Shown here: positions 38,114-45,726 of the stretch, piece after piece
How positions within the stretch are numbered: the stretch's first letter is position 1
Layout: every line of letters starts with the position of its first letter
The notes under the pieces: model-generated
Database searches by the model: none
Seen by the model: only the letters and a program-made list of their open reading frames with translations
What the model was told of the DNA's origin: nothing
Position numbers and translations under genes: made by a program
Source: DALYJJ01 sp033763935
GTDB lineage: Bacteria > Acidobacteriota > Terriglobia > Bryobacterales > Bryobacteraceae
NCBI GenBank assembly: GCA_033763935.1
Contig: JANRJO010000052.1
Location: 1 to 64,000 of the forward strand
Direction: 5' to 3'
Length of the DNA stretch: 64,000 nucleotides

Positions 38114-40440
38114 TGCTTCTCCTCAAGCGCGAATAGTAACTCGATGCGAGTGAGGCCGAGCGGATCAGTCGGGAGGGCACGCAACTCGCCACCGTGGGCA
38201 TCCATTATCTTCTTGACGATGTAAAGCCCCAGTCCTGAACCGTCGGTGGTCCGCCGAATAGCCAGTGGCGATCGAAAACCTCGTTCGCCCAGCCGCTGGA
38301 CATGTTCTTGACTGAGTGGCACTCCCGCCTTGTTCTTAACAGTCATCACGAGATATCTCGTGCTTGGGTTGTCGCTCTCGATTGACGCCGTCACGTTCAC
38401 GTCCGTACCCGGATCGCTGTACTTCGCTCCGTTGTCAAGCACGTTGTTGATTACCTGCTCGAAAAGACTCTGATCCAGTTTCACTTCTTTGATCTTGAGG
38501 TTGTCGAAGGTAAGTCCGTCGAAGGAAAACTGCATTTCTTTACGCGCCCAGAGGATCCGATGATCCAGGCAGGCCTCGGCGAGTGTCTTCTGGATCGTTC
38601 CCAACGAGATTGGCAACCTCTTAGCCTGAATCTTCCCTCCACCTGCCAGGTCGGCGAACAGTTTCATGTTGATAAGGACACGGTAGGTCTTGGCGATCAG
38701 CCCTCGTAGCGCTTGTAAATCGCCGGATACGAGGCTTCGTTGCTCACTGACCTCTAGAATCGTGGCTGCTCGCTTTCGCGCTTGGAAGACCGGCGTCCGT
38801 AACTGGTGCTCGAGTTCCTTGTAGACACGCGACTGAGCCTCCAGTGCTTGAGCGACCAGTTCGTAAAGGGAGACCACGAGCGCGAGCAGCGTTCCCATCC
38901 GCTTCGCTTTCTCCACATCGCGAATCTTTGTCATGCTTCGCAATGACACAACACCTACGCAAAGAGATTCTGAGATGATTGGGATGAAGAGAGCTTGCCG
39001 GACACCCGAGTGTACTTCCATGTAGGGTAAGGCCGGTCTGCCGGTGTCTTCGATAAATGCGATCTCCCGCGAATGAACGACGTAGGCCCACGCGTTAGCA
39101 GTAGGAGGGTCTGCCGCTACTGCAACGGGACGGCCGCCCCCCCCGATGGCAGCCACCGCTGAGACGTTTCGTGTCTCCACGTCCAGAAGTGCCACGTCGA
39201 CCACATCCAGACCGCCCACCGCGTCCTTAACTGCCTGTAGAACGCCCTTGTAGACCGTCTGGCGAGCAGTTTGGTCGAACGGAACGGGTGCGATTGGAGA
39301 CCGTAATTGAAGCCTCTCCGTCAGTCCGTTCAACTTGTCGACGAAGTGCATCCAAGATTCGCGGGAGGCGTCAACTTCTCTCAATCGAAGGCGCCGTGCC
39401 CAAAACGAACCGATCCTTGAGGCGACTATGTGCAACAGGTCCACATCTCTCTGGGCGAAGTAATACGGAGTGCGCGGCCTCAGATGGCACCGCAGAACTC
39501 CCAATACTCTGTCCGGCGTTGCGATTGGCACGGCAACGAAGCTGATTGGTGGCGTAGGCTGGCTCTGACTGAGTCCTAGCTCGCGACGAACACAACCTTC
39601 GATACCCATTGCGTCACACCATCGCGTCGCCTCTCGAAGACTCTTCGGCGCATTGAGGACGTGCATTACGTGAACGTCCTTCGCCTCGCGCCACACATAG
39701 GGCGTAAAGCCGTCGTCGTTCTGATCGTAGACTTCCTTGCGCAGTAGCGCCTTGCAGGTCGTCGCTCTACAGCGGATGCGTCCCGGTTCTTCCAACCAAT
39801 CCTCAAGGAAGATGGAAACTTCGCGGGCGCAGAACGAGTCTTGAATTGCCTCGCAGATCTTTACCAGCTCACCCGAGCCTGGTTCGGCCGGGCTATGGTC
39901 TCCGGAATCGACCAGGCCGCTCACCTTCTCAATGGCTTCGTAACTTACCCGGTCCAGCACGGTTGCGTGAAGATCAGCGACGTGTTCCGCGTATACTCGA
40001 AACTTCTCCCTGTCCGCGAGCGGAGTGGGTCCCGTCTGGCGCCGATAGAGTGTCAGGGCGCCACGAGCGCGGTTAGGAAAGTCAATGGGTAAGGATAACA
40101 ACGAACCTGGCTTCTCGTTACGGTAGAAGACGCTCTCCCGGACGACTCCGGGATGGGTCGAGCAGTCCTCCACCTCGACTTCACCCTCGGTAAGGCAGCC
40201 GGCGGTCGCGGCATCCGTGGGCAGCGCATCGAACGCACAGATCGTCCTCTCGCTCTCGAATCCGTGAGCAAGCACGAATAGCTGCGGCTGCTCGAGGTCG
40301 TGGCGCGTCTGCCACAAGGCCACTCCGAAGCCTCCACACTGCCTCGCTATTTCGTGGAGCATATCTTCTAGTCCTGCGAGAGTCCGGGCCTGAAGTGCGA
40401 TGCTGACGACTTTCCGGAAGGCGGCATCGTCCGTGGGCAT
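38110..40440 (-). CDS. GAF-domain histidine kinase
   Basis: A 776-residue cytoplasmic kinase without predicted transmembrane segments. At least three GAF-like regions occur (about residues 12-160, 190-350 and 390-535: the LPYMEVHSGVRQALFIPIIS segment is typical). The phosphoacceptor H box is KELEHQLRTPVF with H545, the N box is INNVLDNGAKYS with N670, and G2 is DGSGLGLYIVKKIMDAHGG. The G1 box is degenerate: VKNKAGVP replaces the usual DxGxG. It is the only coupled partner of the receiver gene, with which it overlaps. Sense ligand unknown. Located in the lower-GC island. Confidence 0.85.
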   Translation of the reverse strand: MPTDDAAFRKVVSIALQARTLAGLEDMLHEIARQCGGFGVALWQTRHDLEQPQLFVLAHGFESERTICAFDALPTDAATAGCLTEGEVEVEDCSTHPGVVRESVFYRNEKPGSLLSLPIDFPNRARGALTLYRRQTGPTPLADREKFRVYAEHVADLHATVLDRVSYEAIEKVSGLVDSGDHSPAEPGSGELVKICEAIQDSFCAREVSIFLEDWLEEPGRIRCRATTCKALLRKEVYDQNDDGFTPYVWREAKDVHVMHVLNAPKSLREATRWCDAMGIEGCVRRELGLSQSQPTPPISFVAVPIATPDRVLGVLRCHLRPRTPYYFAQRDVDLLHIVASRIGSFWARRLRLREVDASRESWMHFVDKLNGLTERLQLRSPIAPVPFDQTARQTVYKGVLQAVKDAVGGLDVVDVALLDVETRNVSAVAAIGGGGRPVAVAADPPTANAWAYVVHSREIAFIEDTGRPALPYMEVHSGVRQALFIPIISESLCVGVVSLRSMTKIRDVEKAKRMGTLLALVVSLYELVAQALEAQSRVYKELEHQLRTPVFQARKRAATILEVSEQRSLVSGDLQALRGLIAKTYRVLINMKLFADLAGGGKIQAKRLPISLGTIQKTLAEACLDHRILWARKEMQFSFDGLTFDNLKIKEVKLDQSLFEQVINNVLDNGAKYSDPGTDVNVTASIESDNPSTRYLVMTVKNKAGVPLSQEHVQRLGERGFRSPLAIRRTTDGSGLGLYIVKKIMDAHGGELRALPTDPLGLTRIELLFALEEKQ

Positions 40441-40472
40441 GAACTACAGGATTAGCACAAAGGCTTGTAGGA

Positions 40473-42503
40473 TTACTTACCGTCTGCCGCCTGAGCCAGC
40501 CATTCGAGAATCGCCTGCAGGCGCTCGGCCGGGAAGCGGTTCCAGTCGTCCGGCGTCTGCAGGTCCACCTTCCCCGCCACGGCCTTCCGCACTTCCTCCA
40601 CCGGATGATACCGGTCCGCGAGCGGGGCAATGACCAACGCCTTGCAGTGCAGTGCGGAAAGGATCTCCCCGTAGTCCACCGGCACGTGCTCCGCCAGCCG
40701 CGGTGCCAGACCGTGCAATTGCGTATAGTGCCGCAGGCCCTCGGTCTCCGGCGCGTCTGACCGTAGCGGAGCGAAGGCGCTCGCCACCGCGATGCCTTTC
40801 ACCCGCGGCTCCAGCGCCGCCGTCCAGATCGCCGCCTTGCCGCCAAGAGAATAACCGGCGAGGAATATCTTCGACGCGTCCAACTCCTCCATCGCCGCCA
40901 GCGCGTCCACCGCCGCGCGCGTATCCGCCACCATCTTCCCCAGCAGCGACCACCGCGGATAACGCTCGTAAAACAGCCTTGCCTGCTCCACCCGCGAACC
41001 GAACCCGATCTGATCGAACGCGAACACTGCAAACCCGCGCTCCACTAGCGGACCGATATGCGGCCGCGCCCAGCGCGAATAGCCGGTCGCGTGCGAATAG
41101 GGATGCAGCCAGATCACTACCGGCAGTTTGCGCGCCGGCGGCTTCTCGGGCACGTACAGGTCGCCCTTCAGATCGTCGCCGAAGGGAACCGCGATCCCGC
41201 GGACGCCCTTGATCGTCAGCGGCCGCCCGTACAACACGCCAGGCCAGCCGTCACTCGTTCTCGCCATCCCCTGCAACTTCGTCCGCGCCGGGTATCGCGC
41301 ACCCGGCGGCTCTTCGCCGAGCGACCATCGAACCCGCTCCGTAACCGATCCCTGGAGCGGCGGCGACGGCGACGGGCCTGCGCGCAGCTTCCACCGGTCG
41401 TAGTCGAACCCATAGAAGATCGTCTCCGGCCGCGCAAACGTCCTCCGCACGAACGCAGCATCGAAGAAATCGATGTACCGCTCGATGTCCTCCGCCACCG
41501 TGGCATGCTCGCCGGCCCGCAGTGACAGCCCCAGCTTCTCAGGCGCTCCGAAGAACCGGTACACCCGCTGCACGCTACGGTACGCCTGCTCCCACGCCCA
41601 CGGCGCACCTTGCCCCTCCGTCCACGCCGAAGCCATCAGCATCGCCCGCGGCGCCACCATCGCCATCAGCAGGTTCTGGTCCACCGGCAGCTTATCTTCC
41701 CGGCCCATGAAGAGCCGCAGCCGCGGGTGGAACCAGCGGGGAAAATTGCCGGTGATCTGTTCGATGCTCTCGTTCACGAACGGGTCGCTCGTATACCGCC
41801 ACGGCGTTCCTTCGCCCGTGTTGCCGCTCGACAGAGCCACCGCCGCGATACGTTCGTCGAATGCCGCGGCGAGTAGCGCCTGCTTGCCGTTCCGGGAATG
41901 GCCGGTGATGGCGATCTTCTTCGCGTCCACCTCCGGCAGCGTCACCAGGTAATCCACCGCCCGCATCCCTGCCCACGCCCACCGCGCGAGCACTGAGAAG
42001 TCGTACTCCGGATACACCTCGCGGAACGCTTCGGAATCGTCCGTGTATCCGTACGCCGGGTCCATCGCCAGGTACACGCATCCCAGGTAGCCGCGTCTCA
42101 CCGCGGTCAGGGCCCACGGCCGCTCTCGCGGATGGTTCGTCAGGAACACGGGAAACGGTCCTTTGCCTGGGGGGATCAGCAGTTGCACGCGAAGCCTCCC
42201 CTTGTGTCCCGGCCCGAATTCGAGCGTCACCTCGCGCAACGTGACGTCCCCGTCTTTGCTCTCCTTTGTGACCACGCCCCGCAGGTTGCCGGGCGCCGGC
42301 GGCATACTGCCGAACACCCATCGCTCGTACTCGCCGCGAATGAGTTCCCGTTGCCGCCCCCAGTCCACCCGCGTCACAATGCGCTTCCCGCTCTCTAGCA
42401 TTCGCAGCGGATCGGGCAGGAACGGCTGGCTCTTCATCTTCGACAAGTCCGGCTGCTGGCCCCACAGCGCCGCCGTCAGAGCCAACAACAGAGCCGTTTT
42501 CAT
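40473..42503 (-). CDS. Secreted tandem alpha/beta hydrolase (CE15-like plus acetylxylan-esterase-like)
   Basis: A 676-residue protein with signal MKTALLLALTAALWGQQ; the start at 42503 overlaps the previous gene's stop (ATGA). Two hydrolase domains are present. The first has a nucleophile motif GHSRNGK (Ser203), resembling the G-x-S-R-x-G-K of CE15 glucuronoyl esterases, and a lid-like WFHPRL segment. The second has GYSLGGKAAIW (Ser about 552) and a C-terminal His region (PLADRYHPVEE), of the dienelactone/acetylxylan-esterase type. It probably acts on plant polysaccharide esters in the periplasm. It follows a GMC oxidoreductase pair. Confidence 0.7.
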   Translation of the reverse strand: MKTALLLALTAALWGQQPDLSKMKSQPFLPDPLRMLESGKRIVTRVDWGRQRELIRGEYERWVFGSMPPAPGNLRGVVTKESKDGDVTLREVTLEFGPGHKGRLRVQLLIPPGKGPFPVFLTNHPRERPWALTAVRRGYLGCVYLAMDPAYGYTDDSEAFREVYPEYDFSVLARWAWAGMRAVDYLVTLPEVDAKKIAITGHSRNGKQALLAAAFDERIAAVALSSGNTGEGTPWRYTSDPFVNESIEQITGNFPRWFHPRLRLFMGREDKLPVDQNLLMAMVAPRAMLMASAWTEGQGAPWAWEQAYRSVQRVYRFFGAPEKLGLSLRAGEHATVAEDIERYIDFFDAAFVRRTFARPETIFYGFDYDRWKLRAGPSPSPPLQGSVTERVRWSLGEEPPGARYPARTKLQGMARTSDGWPGVLYGRPLTIKGVRGIAVPFGDDLKGDLYVPEKPPARKLPVVIWLHPYSHATGYSRWARPHIGPLVERGFAVFAFDQIGFGSRVEQARLFYERYPRWSLLGKMVADTRAAVDALAAMEELDASKIFLAGYSLGGKAAIWTAALEPRVKGIAVASAFAPLRSDAPETEGLRHYTQLHGLAPRLAEHVPVDYGEILSALHCKALVIAPLADRYHPVEEVRKAVAGKVDLQTPDDWNRFPAERLQAILEWLAQAADGK

Positions 42504-42958
42504 TGCCCCTCGCACCCCGGAAACGAGCCGCGCACCTGGTTGCCCAGGAAGCCCAACTCGCCGCGAATCCCCTGTTTTGAGGTGTAGTAAGCGAACAAAG
42601 TCATCCCCTTGAGCATCGCGAAGAACCGCTCCGCGTCGGTCGACGGCTTCGCCTCCGCCGGGGCCAGGCTCGCGAACCGCTCCTCAACCGCACCCGGCGC
42701 CGCCGCGAACGCCTGTAATCCCTTGCGGAATCGTCGCTGCCGCTCAGGTTCGCTGTACGTCAAAACCAGGTCGATGTGGTTCGCCACCGAGACCTGCCGA
42801 GCGCCGGGCAGCATCGCCTCCGCCGCCTCCGCTACCTGCTCGAGCTCCGCCGCCGTCAGGAACTGTGCCTTGTAAGAGCCCGGGTCCTTCCGCAGTGCCG
42901 CGTGCTGATGCTGAAACGCAGCCACCCCGACCAGCACCGCAAACTCGCGCCGGTCCAT
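42500..42958 (-). CDS. Gluconate 2-dehydrogenase subunit 3-like protein
   Basis: A 152-residue protein. The start at 42958 is chosen from the AAAGGAG ribosome-binding site on the minus strand nine bases upstream and overlaps the stop of the GMC gene by one base. It begins with MDRREFAVLVGVAAF, a Tat-like signal remnant, and shows the YKAQFLTAAELEQVAEAAEAMLPG region typical of the small gluconate 2-dehydrogenase subunit 3 family. This subunit helps export or mature the GMC flavoprotein. Together with the GMC protein it forms a two-subunit sugar dehydrogenase without a visible cytochrome subunit. Confidence 0.8.
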   Translation of the reverse strand: MDRREFAVLVGVAAFQHQHAALRKDPGSYKAQFLTAAELEQVAEAAEAMLPGARQVSVANHIDLVLTYSEPERQRRFRKGLQAFAAAPGAVEERFASLAPAEAKPSTDAERFFAMLKGMTLFAYYTSKQGIRGELGFLGNQVRGSFPGCEGQ

Positions 42959-44571
42959 CACGCCAGCTCCTTTCGCTTCATCTGTTCCGCCAGGTACTCC
43001 GACGCGCGCCACGCCAGCGCCATAATCCAGGTCGTGATGCCGTGCGTCCCCGGCGACGATACGAAGCACGAGGCATCCGTCACGAACAGGTTCTTCACGT
43101 CGTGGCTCTGGCAATACGAGTTCAGAACGCTCGTTCTCGGATCGCGCCCCATTCGCGCCGTGCCGCATTCGTGCGTCGCATCGCCGAGCGGCTCCAGATA
43201 CTTCCGGTAGGGCAAGATCTCCGCGTCACACGCCTTCAGGATTCGCTCCATCCAGCCATACATGTCCTCCATCATCAGCCGCTCGTTGTCGCCGTGCCCG
43301 CAGCGGAAGCGAACCTGCGGAATGCCGTACGCATCCTTGCGCTCCGGGTCAATCTCGAACGCGTTCGAGTGATACGGCAGGCACTCGCCGTAGCCGCGAA
43401 GCGAAATCGTCGCCCCGTACCGCGACCGGATCTCCTCCTTCAACGCCGCGCCCCACTTCGTCTCCAGGCCACCCGCGCTCGACATCCCGCGCCCGAATCC
43501 CGTCCCCGTCAGAATGAAGTAGCCGCCCTGATAGTCCACCTTGTGCTGGTAATTGAACCGCGGAATCGTCACGTGCGAACCGCCCGCCCCCTCCTCGTCC
43601 ACCCGCTTCCGGTTCCGCAGCACTGGAACCACACCAACCACCGGCCCTGACTTGATCGTGTCCATCAGGTACCGGCCTACCAGCCCGCTGGAGTTCGCCA
43701 GCTTCGAGTTCAGAAGAATGCGTCCGGACTCAACGGTCGACGCTGCCAGCACCACCGCCTTCGCCTTCGCATCGTAGGCCTTCTTCGACAGCGCATCGTA
43801 GAAGACCACTCCGTCGGCCCGCCCCTCGCGGCTCGTCACCAGGTGCGCCACGGCGTTCGTCCGCAGCGTGAAGTTCGCCTTCGTCAGCAGGCGCGGCACC
43901 ATCACGTCGAGCGTCGAGAACCGCGCCCGCACATCGCACCCATGCCCGCACGCCCCGCAGTAATGGCACGCCGGCCGGCCGTCGTAGGGAACCGACAGCG
44001 CCGCCGTTCGCTCCAGCAGCACCGGGACTCCGATCCGCGCCGCCCGCTCCCGCAGAAACACCTCCCCGCAGCGAGGCTTGTGCGGCGGCCCGGCGTAGAC
44101 ACCGTCCGGCATGTTGAAGTACTTGTCCGCCTGCCCCGAAATGCCAACCAGCCGCTCCACCTTGTCGTAGTACGGCGCCATCTCTTCATACGTCACCGGC
44201 CACGTCTCGAAATCGAGCGGCCCGTGGCGGAAACAGGAACGCCCCCACGTGTTCGTCCGTCCACCCACCGCGCGCAGCCGCGTCCAATGAAAGCCGTCGA
44301 TCGAGTCGTACGTGTCCTTGCGCGGGTTGGTGTAGAGGTGGGCGGTGTACTCGTTGATTTTCCAGAGCCCGTCGTACTCGCCCGGCTTCCCCACGCCGCG
44401 AAACGGAAGGTCGTACGGCATCGAGTGGGTGAGGAAATCCTTGGCCGGGTTCAGATTGCGCCCTGCCTCGAGCATCAGCACATCCAACCCCGCGTGTACC
44501 AGTACCCAGGCCGCCGTCGCGCCCCCCGCGCCGGAGCCCACTAAGATCGCATCGTACGTCTTGGTGGCCAT
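42958..44571 (-). CDS. GMC-family oxidoreductase
   Basis: A 537-residue FAD enzyme. The FAD-binding motif GSGAGG is at residues 12-17, a second GMC signature occurs around RAVGGRTNTWGRS, and the C-terminal region (LGDATHECGTARMG and HGITTWIMALAWRASEYLA) carries the catalytic His typical of glucose/gluconate dehydrogenase-type GMC members. A Cys-rich segment (CHYCGACGHGCDV) lies in the middle. It probably oxidises sugars or sugar acids in the periplasm, being exported with the subunit-3 partner downstream. Electron acceptor unknown. Confidence 0.85.
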   Translation of the reverse strand: MATKTYDAILVGSGAGGATAAWVLVHAGLDVLMLEAGRNLNPAKDFLTHSMPYDLPFRGVGKPGEYDGLWKINEYTAHLYTNPRKDTYDSIDGFHWTRLRAVGGRTNTWGRSCFRHGPLDFETWPVTYEEMAPYYDKVERLVGISGQADKYFNMPDGVYAGPPHKPRCGEVFLRERAARIGVPVLLERTAALSVPYDGRPACHYCGACGHGCDVRARFSTLDVMVPRLLTKANFTLRTNAVAHLVTSREGRADGVVFYDALSKKAYDAKAKAVVLAASTVESGRILLNSKLANSSGLVGRYLMDTIKSGPVVGVVPVLRNRKRVDEEGAGGSHVTIPRFNYQHKVDYQGGYFILTGTGFGRGMSSAGGLETKWGAALKEEIRSRYGATISLRGYGECLPYHSNAFEIDPERKDAYGIPQVRFRCGHGDNERLMMEDMYGWMERILKACDAEILPYRKYLEPLGDATHECGTARMGRDPRTSVLNSYCQSHDVKNLFVTDASCFVSSPGTHGITTWIMALAWRASEYLAEQMKRKELA

Positions 44572-44595
44572 GTCGAGTGGCCTTCGATCATACCG

Positions 44596-45726
44596 CTAAT
44601 CGCGCAGCTCAAACGTCCCATCGGGCCGTAGAAAGTACCGGTGGCCGCGCCAAAGAATCGTGTTGCCGAAGAAGCCGGCCAGCCAGAACACGAAGCTCAG
44701 CAAGTCCTGCGCGGGAATCAGGTACCACCGCCGCCGGCACAGCGAATCCCCGAGCACCCAATCCGACACCGCATGCGCCGCCGCCGCCCGCAGGGCCATG
44801 GCAAACACCGCGATCGGCCACCACTCCGGCCGCACCGCCACCAGCAGGAGCGCCAGCGGCGTAGGGTTCGTGAACAACTGCCCCACGTACCCCGCCGGCC
44901 GCGAGCGCCTCGTGCTGCGGTTCCAGCGCAACCGGTGCCGCGCGTTCGCCCAAAACGGCTGCGCTCCGATGTGATGCTCCACCACGTACCGCGACAGAAT
45001 CACGCCGTGCCCTTGCTCCGCCGCGAAGTTCCCCAGCACGAAGTCCTCGGCCAGGTAGTCCTTCAACCGGTCGAAACCGCCGATCGCCTCCAGCACCTTC
45101 CTTCGCGCCGCAATCGTCGGCCCTACCGCGAACTTCATCCCCTCGAGCATGCGCGCCACCAGCGCGCTTCCCCAGAACTCCGTGTTCATCCCCAAAGCTT
45201 CGAGTAAGGACCAGAAACTGCCGCGCCCCGGCACCGCCCGGTACGGGCACGTCGCGACACCCAGGTTCGCGTCGCCTGAAAACTCCGCCGCAATCACCCG
45301 CAGCATCTCGGGCGTCGCACGAATATCGCTATCGCTCATCACCAGCAGGTCGTTCCGCGCCTCGCGCGACATCAGAGTCAGGCTCCACACCTTCGCATTC
45401 GGGTATGGCGGTTGTCCGGTGAGAATCAGCCGCGCCGCCACCTGCGGATACTCCGCGCGCAGCTGTTCCACCACGGCCGCAGCCGGGTCCTCCGCCACAC
45501 GGACGGCGAACAACAACTCAAAGTCCGGATAGTCCTGCGCGAAGAACGTGCGCAGGTTGCTCTCCAGGCCCTCCTCGAGCCCATGCAGCGGTTTCAACAC
45601 CGACACCGGTGGCCACGCCGGGGGAAGGGAAGCGGGCCGCACGGCCAGGTGCCGGCGCGCCGCCACAATCGTGAGAACACAATACGCCAGCGAGCCAACA
45701 ACCAGCGCGAGAAGCAGCCAGCTCAC
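44596..45726 (-). CDS. hpnI: HpnI-like glycosyltransferase family 2/21 protein
   Basis: A 376-residue membrane glycosyltransferase similar to ceramide glucosyltransferase and HpnI. An N-terminal transmembrane helix is followed by the SVLKPLHGLE motif, the catalytic SDSDI (MSDSDIRATPEMLR) and the later DRLKDYLAEDFVLGN and RRLRW-like ARHRLRWNRSTR (QxxRW-type) regions, then C-terminal membrane helices. HpnI adds GlcNAc to bacteriohopanetetrol on the way to hopanoids. No other hopanoid gene lies in the window, so the substrate could be another lipid. It directly abuts the thrS stop. Confidence 0.65.
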   Translation of the reverse strand: MSWLLLALVVGSLAYCVLTIVAARRHLAVRPASLPPAWPPVSVLKPLHGLEEGLESNLRTFFAQDYPDFELLFAVRVAEDPAAAVVEQLRAEYPQVAARLILTGQPPYPNAKVWSLTLMSREARNDLLVMSDSDIRATPEMLRVIAAEFSGDANLGVATCPYRAVPGRGSFWSLLEALGMNTEFWGSALVARMLEGMKFAVGPTIAARRKVLEAIGGFDRLKDYLAEDFVLGNFAAEQGHGVILSRYVVEHHIGAQPFWANARHRLRWNRSTRRSRPAGYVGQLFTNPTPLALLLVAVRPEWWPIAVFAMALRAAAAHAVSDWVLGDSLCRRRWYLIPAQDLLSFVFWLAGFFGNTILWRGHRYFLRPDGTFELRD

